Positions 1 to 6,829 of a stretch of 9,243 nucleotides of DNA are shown piece after piece. The DNA is from an uncultured Collinsella sp. GTDB lineage: Bacteria > Actinomycetota > Coriobacteriia > Coriobacteriales > Coriobacteriaceae. The position numbers and the translations under genes are program-made. Within the stretch, counting starts at the first letter, position 1. The number at the start of each line of letters is the position of its first letter. The stretch is from contig CAUEQX010000073.1 in the NCBI GenBank assembly GCA_959020035.1, positions 1 through 9,243 on the forward strand, given 5' to 3'. The notes below the pieces were generated by a model. It did no database searches and had not been told where the DNA came from. It saw only the letters and a program-made list of their open reading frames with translations.

Positions 1-41
1 CCCCTCAACATGATACGAAAGACGATGTATGTCAATAAATC

Positions 42-1151
42 CTAGAGAAGTTCTTTGCGAGAAGCCAAGTATGCGCGAGCATGGCGGTCGAGAACCTCGT
101 CCTCAACGCTCGTTAGACGAATGGCGCCGAGCGCCGCGGGCAGCGGCAACATGCTGCGGTTCGAGCGGACAAACTGCTGCCTGCGGAACTCCTCGATATA
201 TGAGGCAGGCTCCAGATCGAAGGCAAGCTCCTCGATACCAAAGTCCTCCAGGCAGTCATCGACCTCAAAGACGTAATCGATATCGAAGTCGCAGGCATCA
301 TGTGCTAGGCGCGCCTCAAAGCGCATGCCCTCGGACAGCAGCTGGTAGACAGGGACCTGCGACGCGGCATCGACCAAGCAGGCGCGCAGGGTACGCTCCC
401 CCGTCTTGCCAAAGTCTAGAGCGTGGCGGGCGCTGGGATTCGTAGCCATCAGTACGTCCTTACGGGCAGTCTGAGACCACTGAACGGCATTGACGAGCGC
501 GACCTCCTCGCCCGCGAGAATCTCGGGGACGGTCTCAGTAAACTGATTCCAGCGGGACTTGCTGCTCGAAAGCATGGTGCCAACAAGTACCGCATAACCG
601 AGCTTAAGGTCCTCGGGGTCCGCCGCGCGAACAAGGTCGAGGTCACACACGACCAAGCCCGGCTCGGGACGGAACGCGATAGCGGGAAGCGCATTCTCCG
701 ACGAGGCGACGAGCGGCTTCATGGTCGTCGCGACCGTGAGCATGGCGTCGAACGTCGTCGGCAGCAAGGCGCACTCGGTGCGACCGCACCACTGATTGGC
801 ACACCAGCAAACGACCGAGCAGGTCGCCGTGTCGCCGACAGCGACAACGAGATCGTCACAGGTAATGCCGTTAGCCGACAGGGCGCCAAAGACGGTATCG
901 GCATCGGCCAGCGTAGCACCGGCAGGCGAAACCTCGAGGACGAGCAGCGACAAGGCAAAACCGGCGTCAACCAGTGCATGCTCGACAGCCTCGCCAAAAC
1001 GCTCGGATGTGGCGTCGTTCCAAACCACCATCGCGCGCTTAGGCTTGCCCACAGCCGAGGCAAACATGCGCGACAGTTCCTCGAACGCGCCCAATCCGAC
1101 GCGGACATCGACACTGCGGTTTTGGAAATTGATAAGTTGGCGGCGAATCAT
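42..1151 (-). CDS. 3-dehydroquinate synthase-like protein, catalytic residues lost (probable pseudoenzyme)
   Basis: The protein is 369 aa, close to the usual AroB length. The start at 1151 is chosen because its ATG overlaps the aroK stop as ATGA and opens with MIRRQLINFQNRSVDV, the usual AroB beginning; an ATG at 1184 would add 11 unlikely residues. The fold signature is clear: VRVGLGAF near residue 17, VVAVGD at 102-107, PTT at 131-133, FRP..VVCDLDL around 160-172 and LDFGKT at 245-250 all align with AroB. The chemistry is not there. The GGG loop reads GDT (106-108), and the GD that follows it reads CS (111-112). The zinc glutamate of AEVIK is V188 and the lysine is G191. GHTFGH reads GKTGER (248-253), and LHGEA reads LSEGM (272-276). 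K145 and N153 survive. AroB normally converts DAHP to 3-dehydroquinate; that activity is not expected here. The frame is open and coupled to aroK, so it is probably a retained protein rather than a decayed gene. Its role is unknown. Confidence 0.85.
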   Translation of the reverse strand: MIRRQLINFQNRSVDVRVGLGAFEELSRMFASAVGKPKRAMVVWNDATSERFGEAVEHALVDAGFALSLLVLEVSPAGATLADADTVFGALSANGITCDDLVVAVGDTATCSVVCWCANQWCGRTECALLPTTFDAMLTVATTMKPLVASSENALPAIAFRPEPGLVVCDLDLVRAADPEDLKLGYAVLVGTMLSSSKSRWNQFTETVPEILAGEEVALVNAVQWSQTARKDVLMATNPSARHALDFGKTGERTLRACLVDAASQVPVYQLLSEGMRFEARLAHDACDFDIDYVFEVDDCLEDFGIEELAFDLEPASYIEEFRRQQFVRSNRSMLPLPAALGAIRLTSVEDEVLDRHARAYLASRKELL

Positions 1152-1681
1152 AGCAGTCCACGCTCCAAAAGCATCTCGGCACAAAGGTAGGAAACGTCCT
1201 CGAAGGACTTGTTGCGAATATCAAGGGTAATATCGGCGGCTTGGCGATACAGCGGACGGCGAGGCTCAAACAGGCGCGCAGCATGCTCGGGCGAGCGGAA
1301 ATCGGGCCGGGTATCAGAACGGCGAATCTGGCGCAACGAGTCCTCAAAGTCGCCTTCGAGGTACACGCATGTACCCATCTCGTGCATCAGTTCAATGTTC
1401 ACCGGCGTCTCGACAATGCCGCCCCCGCACGATACCAGCAGGCTGCGCTCGCTTTGAAGCGAACGGAGTGCCGAGGTCTCGAGCTCGCGAAAACGATCCT
1501 CGCCCTCGGTCTCAAATATCTCGGTTACCGACTTGCCGCAACGGCGCACGACCAGGCGGTCGGTATCGATAAAACGCCTCTTGAACATGGTGCCGACGTT
1601 GCGCGCAAGCGTAGACTTGCCCGCGCCCAAAAAGCCGATAAAGAAGATATGGTCACAGCCGTGTTTGGTGTGCTGGGACAT
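1148..1681 (-). CDS. aroK: Shikimate kinase
   Basis: A cytoplasmic kinase of 177 aa that phosphorylates shikimate to shikimate 3-phosphate with ATP, the fifth step to chorismate. The Walker A loop is GFLGAGKST at 16-24. Shikimate-binding residues are in place: D39 and D41 in FIDTD, R65 in FRELE, and the GGG at 86-88. The lid arginine is in TRP (R125), and the R-x-PLY motif is at 141-145. Length and motif order are typical, so it should be active. The ATG at 1681 lies 8 bases after the yqeG stop with AGG nearby. The stop at 1150-1148 is shared with the start of the AroB-like gene (ATGA), which implies translational coupling. The pairing of an intact kinase with a degenerate synthase-like partner is the odd point of this locus. 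Confidence 0.95.
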   Translation of the reverse strand: MSQHTKHGCDHIFFIGFLGAGKSTLARNVGTMFKRRFIDTDRLVVRRCGKSVTEIFETEGEDRFRELETSALRSLQSERSLLVSCGGGIVETPVNIELMHEMGTCVYLEGDFEDSLRQIRRSDTRPDFRSPEHAARLFEPRRPLYRQAADITLDIRNKSFEDVSYLCAEMLLERGLL

Positions 1682-1689
1682 AGCGAGAC

Positions 1690-2187
1690 CTATTCCTCGC
1701 AGGGAAGGTCGCGCAGGGCCCGGCGCTCAAAGATACGGAAGATCTGCGTGTACCACAGGTCCTGGGTTGCCTGCGGCTTAACCAGGATAGTATCGACGCC
1801 GGCAAAATTGCCGCTCCACACGTCCGTGTAGAGCTGATCACCGATCAGCACCGCCTCGTCGGCCGTGGCGCCGAGGCGCTTAAGACCCGCCTTGAGGGCA
1901 AACGGCGCCGGCTTCATGGCGTGGCTGATGGCCTCGAGTCCCAGCTCGCGTGCAGAGCTCATGACCTGGTCGCGATGCCAGTTGTTGGACACCATGCACA
2001 GCTTAAAGCCTTTGGCGCGGGCGGCATCGAGCCAAGCGGAAACCGCGGCGGGAACCTGCTCGGTGTCGCGCGGCACCAGGGTGTTATCGCGATCGAGCAG
2101 AATGGCGCGTTTGCCGTCGGCCCACAGGGCATCAAGGTCGATGCGATCGACCGAGGCAACATATCGTTTGGGGCTAAAAATCCTCAT
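1690..2187 (-). CDS. yqeG: YqeG-family HAD IIIA-type phosphatase
   Basis: A cytoplasmic protein of 165 aa, the normal YqeG length (about 170). The HAD motifs appear in order. Motif I is LLDRDNTLV, with nucleophile D32 and acid/base D34. Motif II is SNN at 67-69. Motif III is K92 in HAMKP. Motif IV is GDQLYTD at 116-122, which binds magnesium. The early MRIFSPKRYV also fits the family. Upstream in-frame ATGs are rejected because they would run deep into mltG with an arginine/proline-rich out-of-frame type sequence; the ATG at 2187 sits 1 base after the mltG stop. The physiological substrate of YqeG in bacteria is not settled; eukaryotic relatives dephosphorylate phosphatidylglycerol phosphate. 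A role in phospholipid metabolism is therefore possible but is inference. It is co-transcribed with mltG and aroK. Confidence 0.92.
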   Translation of the reverse strand: MRIFSPKRYVASVDRIDLDALWADGKRAILLDRDNTLVPRDTEQVPAAVSAWLDAARAKGFKLCMVSNNWHRDQVMSSARELGLEAISHAMKPAPFALKAGLKRLGATADEAVLIGDQLYTDVWSGNFAGVDTILVKPQATQDLWYTQIFRIFERRALRDLPCEE

Positions 2188-2188
2188 G

Positions 2189-3622
2189 CTAATTCCAAGA
2201 CTGTTGATGCTCTTCGTAGGTTTGCGAGAAGTACTCCTCGTCCTGCGTAATGTAGAAATACAGGTCATCGGAGTCGGTCGGCTCAAGCGTGGCCTTGAGT
2301 GCCTCGAGCGACGGAGAGCAGATGGGCGTGGGCGGCAGGCCCTCATGCTTATAGGTGTTATACGGGCTATCGCTCTGCAGGTCGTCGGCGGTAACCTCGC
2401 CACCGGTGACATACATCATGGTCGCATCGCTGTTGAGATAGCGCAGACCGTCGAGCTTGCCGGCAAGGCGGTTGTAGAAGACCGAGGCCACGTGCGCACG
2501 TTGATCGGCGTTGAGGCCCTCGCGCTCAACGATAGAGGCCAAGTTGACGATGTCGTAGTCGGACATCTCCACACCATAGCGCTCCTTGATCTTGGCTTCG
2601 CAGCTCGCAAAGTCAAGCGACTTGTACTCGGTCTTAAACTGATCGAGCATAGCGCGAATCACGTCATCGACCGTCGGCGAATCGCCCAACGAATAAGTCT
2701 TGGGGAACAAGAAACCCTCAAGCGAGTCGTTGGCGGCGCCCTTAAGGAAGCTATAGTCGTCCACGTAGTTGGAGGCCTTAGCCTGGTTGAGGAAGTCTTC
2801 CTTAGAGATGCCATCGTAGGCCTGGGCCACACGGTCGGCGACTTGATCGACCGTCAGGCCCTCAGGGATAGTTAGCGCATTGGAGCCCGCGTTGGGACCT
2901 TCCATGAGCTGCTGAACAACCTTGGTCGCGTCCATGAGTGTGGTGAACAAATAGGTACCAGGCTTGAGCGACATATCGGCGTTGAGCTTTTTCACCGCCG
3001 CATAGTAATCCTTGGGATTCTCGACGATATGGTTCTCGGAGAGAATCGAGGCGATCGTATCGCCCGAAGCACCGTCGGGAATGGTTACCGTAACCTGCTG
3101 ACCAGCCGTGACCTTCGTATCCTCACCGGCAAAGAAGCCCTTGACGGCCGGCACGACAAAGAAAACGATCGCGACAAGCGCAAGCACCGCCACCACAACG
3201 CCGATGATCATGGGAACCGGAGAGCTCTTCTTTTGAGCACCGCGACGAGTATGCGTGTTGTAGCTCGAGCGGGTCGCCGGAGCAACGCCATGCGAACCGC
3301 GGGCGTGATGAGAATGCGATTGGGGGGCCTGCGTTCGCTGGGTAGGTGCCTGCTGCTTAAAGCGGGTACCGCCTGCAGGCTGGGCCGTACGAGCAGTGGG
3401 CTGCTGAGCCGCGTGAGAAGCCGGATGCTGAACCGAACGAGCAGAAGGCTGCTGACCCGTCCGTTGAACAGGTTGGGCCGAACGAGAGAAGGACTGCACC
3501 GGGCGCGCGGCAGGCTGAGCTGCGCGCTGCGTCGGCTGTGCCGGACGCTGGCCAGGCTGGGCAGGGCGCGACGCCGGCTGACGTGTACGATTCGGCTGGC
3601 GCGGATCGGAAGCACTAGGCAT
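2189..3622 (-). CDS. mltG: Endolytic transglycosylase MltG with long basic N-terminal tail
   Basis: A 477 aa membrane-anchored murein transglycosylase that cuts nascent glycan strands and so limits their length. Residues 1-135 are a low-complexity Q/P/A/R-rich cytoplasmic tail. A single transmembrane helix follows at about 137-159. The small LysM-like subdomain starts near 170 (VTVTIPDGASGDTI at 177-190). The catalytic domain shows GFLFPKTY at 303-310 and LASIVERE at 361-368, which contains the family's essential glutamate. SDSPYNTY at 417-424 and GLPPTPI at 428-434 follow. The usual IxNPG end of that last motif reads ICSPS here. The start at 3622 is set by a strong GAGGAGG six bases upstream (3635-3629); the ORF could extend to 3679, but that lacks this site and lies inside ruvX. 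The gene overlaps ruvX by 8 bases. Confidence 0.95.
   Translation of the reverse strand: MPSASDPRQPNRTRQPASRPAQPGQRPAQPTQRAAQPAARPVQSFSRSAQPVQRTGQQPSARSVQHPASHAAQQPTARTAQPAGGTRFKQQAPTQRTQAPQSHSHHARGSHGVAPATRSSYNTHTRRGAQKKSSPVPMIIGVVVAVLALVAIVFFVVPAVKGFFAGEDTKVTAGQQVTVTIPDGASGDTIASILSENHIVENPKDYYAAVKKLNADMSLKPGTYLFTTLMDATKVVQQLMEGPNAGSNALTIPEGLTVDQVADRVAQAYDGISKEDFLNQAKASNYVDDYSFLKGAANDSLEGFLFPKTYSLGDSPTVDDVIRAMLDQFKTEYKSLDFASCEAKIKERYGVEMSDYDIVNLASIVEREGLNADQRAHVASVFYNRLAGKLDGLRYLNSDATMMYVTGGEVTADDLQSDSPYNTYKHEGLPPTPICSPSLEALKATLEPTDSDDLYFYITQDEEYFSQTYEEHQQSWN
3320..3583 (-). repeat. Degenerate repeat region coding the MltG Q/P/A/R tail
   Basis: Codons for MltG residues 14 to about 101 form an imperfect series of short units of the type AQP, QRPAQP, ARPVQ and ARSVQ. 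Glutamine, proline, alanine, arginine and serine dominate, and acidic residues are absent from this stretch. The units are not identical at the DNA level, so this is low-complexity protein coding rather than a tandem DNA array. Copy number may vary between strains. Confidence 0.6.
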
Positions 3623-4043
3623 GCGAAACCTCCTCGTTTTTACGATCGAGCCACGTCTGCAAAAAAAGGCTGGCGGCAATCATGTCGATCTTGCCCCTCA
3701 TCTGCTTTTCGTTGAGGCCCTGCTCGCGCAGGATACGCTTGGCCTCTTGCGAGGACAGACGCTCGTCCTCAAACTCCAGCGGAAGATCGAGCTCGTCGGC
3801 AATCTTTTGCGCCACGGCGGCAACGCGCTCGGCTTGGGGGCCGGGCTCACCGGCCATGGTCAGGGGACGTCCGCTTACCAGGATGTCGGGCTCATAGTCT
3901 TCGACCAGGTAGCGGAACGTCTTGGCCATACCGGTGACCTCGGCGGCCGGGAGCACCTTGACGGGCATCGCCATCTTGCCATCACGGCTCGAGACGGCGA
4001 TGCCAATCCTGGTCTCCCCTATGTCCAGCGCAAGCGCGACCAC
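3615..4043 (-). CDS. ruvX: RuvX/YqgF family RNase H-fold protein (Holliday junction resolvase-like / pre-16S rRNA nuclease)
   Basis: A cytoplasmic protein of 142 aa, the standard YqgF length. The RNase H fold starts with ALDIGETRIGIAVS, with catalytic D7. It continues with SGRPLTMAGEPGPQA (57-71), EDERLSS (92-98) and the closing GKIDMIAASLFLQTWL (117-132) with D120, so the acidic active-site set appears complete. E. coli YqgF matures the 5' end of 16S rRNA, and family members have also been proposed to resolve Holliday junctions; the sequence cannot separate the two. The start is GTG (4043-4041), 17 bases after the alaS stop with only a weak AGAAG site, so translation may depend partly on re-initiation after alaS. 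The order alaS-ruvX-mltG matches the conserved Firmicutes arrangement (in B. subtilis alaS, yrrK, yrrL with small genes between). Confidence 0.94.
   Translation of the reverse strand: MVALALDIGETRIGIAVSSRDGKMAMPVKVLPAAEVTGMAKTFRYLVEDYEPDILVSGRPLTMAGEPGPQAERVAAVAQKIADELDLPLEFEDERLSSQEAKRILREQGLNEKQMRGKIDMIAASLFLQTWLDRKNEEVSHA
3629..3635 (-). promoter_or_regulatory. Strong ribosome binding site of mltG
   Basis: The minus strand reads GAGGAGG, six bases before the ATG at 3622. This near-consensus Shine-Dalgarno lies inside the end of ruvX and decides the mltG start. Confidence 0.85.
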
Positions 4044-4060
4044 AGTGACTTCTTAGATTC

Positions 4061-6679
4061 TTAGGCGCCGAGCGCGGTCTTGGCGGCCGCGAGGGCATCG
4101 GCGATGCCGGCAGCATTCTTGCCACCGGCCTGGGCCATGTTGGGACGGCCACCACCGCGACCGTCGACCAGACCCGCGATCTGCTTGATCACATTACCGG
4201 CGTGGAAACCGGCCTTGACGGCGTCATCGGAGCCGGCAGCGAGCAGGGCCGGAGTGCCCTTCTCAGTCACGCTGGCGACGACACAAGCGACAGGGCCGGC
4301 GACCTTCTGGTGCACGGTATCCCATACGTTGCGCAGGTCGGCAGCCTCAAGGCCCTGGAGCTCAGCAACGACGAGCTTGTAGCCACCGAGCTCGACAGCA
4401 CCCTCGATGGCGCTGGAAATGGCGTCGGAGGAACCACCGGTCAGAGCCTTTTTGAGCTTGTTGGACGTCTCGCGCAGCTCGACCTGCAGGTTCTCCACAC
4501 GGGCGGGAACCTCGTCGACGCGGCACTTGAGCGCAGCAGCGGCGGCGTCAACGAGTGCCAGGCGGTCGGCCATATAGTCGAGAGCACCCTTAGAGGTCAC
4601 GGCCTCAATGCGGCGGACGTTGGAGCCCGTAGAGGACTCAGAAATGATCTTGAACAGGCCGATCTCGGCGGTGTTGGCGGCATGGGTGCCACCGCAAAGC
4701 TCACGGGAGAACGGCTGGTCCTCGGCGCCCACGGAGACAACGCGGACGACGTCGCCATACTTCTCGCCAAACAGGGCGACAGCACCGGCGGCCTTGGCCT
4801 CGTCGATGCCCATGACGCGGGTCACGACCGGCTTGGAGGCGAAGATCTGCTGGTTGACCAGGTCCTCGACAGCCTTGAGCTGCTCGGAGGACAGGGCCTC
4901 GAAGTGCGTGAAGTCAAAACGCAGGTGCTCGGGCGTCACCAGCGAGCCAGCCTGGGAGACATGCTCGCCCAGGACCTGCTTAAGCGCGGCGTCGAGCAGG
5001 TGCGTGGCGGTGTGGTTGCGACGCAGGAAGCCGCGGCGCTCGGCGTCGAGCGCGGCGGTCACGGTAGCACCGACGGTCAGCGTACCCTCGGTGACGTGGG
5101 CGACGTGAGCATACAGGCCGTTGTGGTTCAGCTCGCCGGCGTCACCCTGCTGGCCGCCCATCTCGGCGTAGAACGGGGTGCGGTCGAGCACAACCTCGAC
5201 ATCCTCGCCGGCGGCAGCGGACTCAAAAGACTCGCCGTTGCGCACGATAGCGACAACCTTGGCACCCTCGATCACATCGTTGTCATAGCCGTCGAACTCG
5301 GTCGCGGCGACCTTGTCCGAAAGCTCGACCCACACGTCGTTGAAGCTGCCCCACGCGTCGCCCTTGGCATTGGCGCGAGCGCGGGCCTTCTGGTCCTCCA
5401 TGCAGGCGGTGAAGCCGTCCATGTCGACGTCGTGGCCAGCGGCGCCGGCGATCTCGACAGTCAGGTCAATGGGGAAACCAAAGGTGTCATGCAGCTTAAA
5501 GGCAACGTCGCCCGGAAGGACAGCACCCTCGGCAAGCGCGGCCAGGGCCTCGTCCAGGTAGACGCGACCGTTATCGAGTGTCGTGGAGAAGCGCTCCTCC
5601 TCGGAAGCGACGATACCCTTGACGAGTGCGACGTTCTTGAGCAGCTCGGGATAGGCCTCGCCCATCTGGGCGTTGACCTCGTCGATGAACTTGGTCAGGA
5701 AGGCGCCCTCGATGCCCAGCAGACGACCGTGGAACACGGCGCGGCGGAGCAGGCGGCGAAGGACGTACTCGCGACCCTCGTTACCGGGCAGGATGCCGTC
5801 AGAGATCATGAAGTCGACGGCACGGGAGTGGTCGGCGATGATGCGAAGAGAACGGCTGGCGCCGGAGTAATCGTCGGCGTCATAGGTCTTACCGCTGATC
5901 TCCTCACCGAGCTTGATGAGGTGCTGCATCAGATCGCCATCGTAGTTAGCGGTCTTGTGCTGCATGATGGCGGCCATGCGCTCCAGACCCATACCCGTAT
6001 CGAGGTTGCGGTGCGGCAGCTCCGGCATGGAGCCGTCCTCCTGGCGGTCGTACTGGGTAAACACAAGGTTCCAGAACTCAAGGAAGCGGTCGCAGTCGCA
6101 GCCGGGCTTGCGGTCGGGGCTGCCGCAGCCGACCTCCTCGCCCATGTCATAATAGATCTCGGAGCACGGACCGCAGGGGCCGGTGGGACCGGCGGCCCAG
6201 AAGTTGTCGTCCTCGCCCAGACGCGAGATGTGATCCTCGGCAACGCCCAGGGAGCGCCACACGTCATGGGTCTCGTCGTCCTCGGTAAAGACGGTGAAGT
6301 ACAGGCGGTCGAGCGGCAGCTTGAACTCCTTGGTGATGAGCTCAAAGGCCCAAGCGCAGGCCTGCTGCTTGGAGACGCCGCCAAAGGAGAAGTCGCCGAG
6401 CATCTCGAAGAAGGACAGGTGACGGCCGTCCTCGCCGATGCAATCGATGTCGTTGGTGCGGACGCACTTCTGGCAGGAGATCGCGCCGATCTCCTTCATG
6501 GTCTTCTTGCCCTGGTAATACTCCTTAAACTGGTTCATGCCGGCGTTGGCAAGCAGCAGCGAAGGATCGTCGGGGACGAGGGACGAAGAAGGATAGAGCT
6601 TAAGACCGCGCTCCTCAAAGAAGTTGAGGAACTTAGAGCGGATCTCGGCCGTAGTCATTGACGGGTAGTCAGCACTCAT
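4061..6679 (-). CDS. alaS: Alanine--tRNA ligase
   Basis: This 872 aa cytoplasmic class II synthetase charges tRNA-Ala and has full bacterial length and architecture. The aminoacylation core carries motif 1 (FLNFFEERG...YPSSSLVP, 17-36), motif 2 (GDFSFGG, 95-101) and motif 3 (TGMGLERMAA, 228-237). The CxxxPxxxPGCDCDR segment at 185-198 precedes FLEFWNLVFTQY and is also seen in other bacterial AlaRS. The editing domain has both zinc motifs, HTATH (H556, H560) and CGGTH (C662, H666), so mischarged Ser/Gly-tRNA hydrolysis should be intact. The C-Ala/DHHA1 domain ends with DGRGGGRPNMAQAGGKN (839-855). The start at 6679 is supported by GAGGAG nine bases upstream. An ATG at 6658 (M8) is an alternative, and the extension to 6769 has no site. 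It is the first gene of a six-gene operon. Confidence 0.98.
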   Translation of the reverse strand: MSADYPSMTTAEIRSKFLNFFEERGLKLYPSSSLVPDDPSLLLANAGMNQFKEYYQGKKTMKEIGAISCQKCVRTNDIDCIGEDGRHLSFFEMLGDFSFGGVSKQQACAWAFELITKEFKLPLDRLYFTVFTEDDETHDVWRSLGVAEDHISRLGEDDNFWAAGPTGPCGPCSEIYYDMGEEVGCGSPDRKPGCDCDRFLEFWNLVFTQYDRQEDGSMPELPHRNLDTGMGLERMAAIMQHKTANYDGDLMQHLIKLGEEISGKTYDADDYSGASRSLRIIADHSRAVDFMISDGILPGNEGREYVLRRLLRRAVFHGRLLGIEGAFLTKFIDEVNAQMGEAYPELLKNVALVKGIVASEEERFSTTLDNGRVYLDEALAALAEGAVLPGDVAFKLHDTFGFPIDLTVEIAGAAGHDVDMDGFTACMEDQKARARANAKGDAWGSFNDVWVELSDKVAATEFDGYDNDVIEGAKVVAIVRNGESFESAAAGEDVEVVLDRTPFYAEMGGQQGDAGELNHNGLYAHVAHVTEGTLTVGATVTAALDAERRGFLRRNHTATHLLDAALKQVLGEHVSQAGSLVTPEHLRFDFTHFEALSSEQLKAVEDLVNQQIFASKPVVTRVMGIDEAKAAGAVALFGEKYGDVVRVVSVGAEDQPFSRELCGGTHAANTAEIGLFKIISESSTGSNVRRIEAVTSKGALDYMADRLALVDAAAAALKCRVDEVPARVENLQVELRETSNKLKKALTGGSSDAISSAIEGAVELGGYKLVVAELQGLEAADLRNVWDTVHQKVAGPVACVVASVTEKGTPALLAAGSDDAVKAGFHAGNVIKQIAGLVDGRGGGRPNMAQAGGKNAAGIADALAAAKTALGA

Positions 6680-6688
6680 AGAGGGAAT

Positions 6689-6694
6689 CTCCTC
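6689..6694 (-). promoter_or_regulatory. Ribosome binding site of alaS
   Basis: GAGGAG on the minus strand, nine bases before the ATG at 6679, decides this start over the upstream one at 6769. A CCTC directly between the site and the start codon could pair with GAGG. That stem is only 4 bp, so sequestration is speculative. A small hairpin GTTTC-5-GAAAC (6710-6696) sits just upstream in the leader. Confidence 0.75.
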
Positions 6695-6725
6695 GGTTTC
6701 ACATCGAAACAGTTCAAACGTAACG

Positions 6726-6753
6726 ATATTACCATCCCACCGCGCCTGTGCAA
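6726..6753 (-). promoter_or_regulatory. Probable alaS operon promoter
   Basis: On the minus strand, TTGCAC (6753-6748) is followed by a 16-base spacer and TAATAT (6731-6726), preceded by TGG as an extended -10. Initiation would fall near 6719, giving a leader of about 40 bases. The -35 overlaps the U-tract of the terminator just upstream, so the operon would be insulated from upstream read-through and then restarted. The hexamers are only moderate matches (3/6 and 4/6). A T-box leader is excluded by the short leader. Confidence 0.5.
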
Positions 6754-6781
6754 AAAAGAGGGCCGCCAAACAGCGACCCTC
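6752..6781 (-). terminator. Rho-independent terminator, minus strand
   Basis: Minus-strand RNA from 6781 forms a 9-bp GC-rich stem: 6781-6773 pairs with 6766-6758, with a 6-base loop. Six U (6757-6752) follow immediately. The one non-Watson-Crick position (6763/6776) is a G-U pair on minus-strand RNA but a C-A mismatch on plus-strand RNA, and the T-run exists only on the minus strand, so the direction is clear. It stops transcription arriving from the AI-2E transporter side, just before the alaS promoter. Confidence 0.85.
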
Positions 6782-6814
6782 CAGCGAAAGTGCACGTTAT
6801 TTGGTACTGTGCGA

Positions 6815-6829
6815 TCCTTTGAAAAAGGA
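6815..6829. repeat. Perfect inverted repeat upstream of the small membrane gene
   Basis: TCCTTT, a GAA spacer, then AAAGGA. It lies in the likely promoter region of the plus-strand small gene, within or beside the -35 area depending on which -10 is used. It could be an operator half-site pair or a weak hairpin in the antisense transcript. There is no direct evidence for either. Confidence 0.4.

Noticed and set aside
7..35. Possible minus-strand promoter after the AroB-like gene (TTGACA at 35-30)
   Set aside because: The -35 is perfect but the hexamer at 17 bases is CATGTT (3/6), and the better TATCAT is only 14 bases away. It may serve a gene beyond the left edge, but this cannot be judged from 41 bases.
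42..1151. Calling the AroB-like gene a pseudogene
   Set aside because: There is no stop, frameshift or truncation, the length is normal and the start is coupled to aroK. Loss is confined to functional residues, which fits a repurposed protein better than random decay.
423..1190. Plus-strand 255-codon frame opposite the AroB-like gene
   Set aside because: It is an Arg/Gly-rich translation antisense to a frame with clear AroB-fold similarity and ATGA coupling. The minus frame explains the sequence.
1865..2875. Plus-strand 336-codon frame across yqeG and mltG
   Set aside because: It is antisense to two recognised genes and spans their junction, and it has no family signature.
4202..6661. An 819-codon open frame on the plus strand across alaS
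   Set aside because: It is exactly antisense to the unmistakable alaS, has no ribosome binding site or conserved motif, and its Val/Leu/Gly/Asp-rich sequence is what GC-rich codon bias produces on the opposite strand. It is a shadow frame.
6680..6725. T-box or other amino-acid riboswitch in the alaS leader
   Set aside because: The predicted leader is only about 40 bases, far too short for a T-box, with no AGGGUGG-type element and no terminator/antiterminator pair downstream of the promoter.
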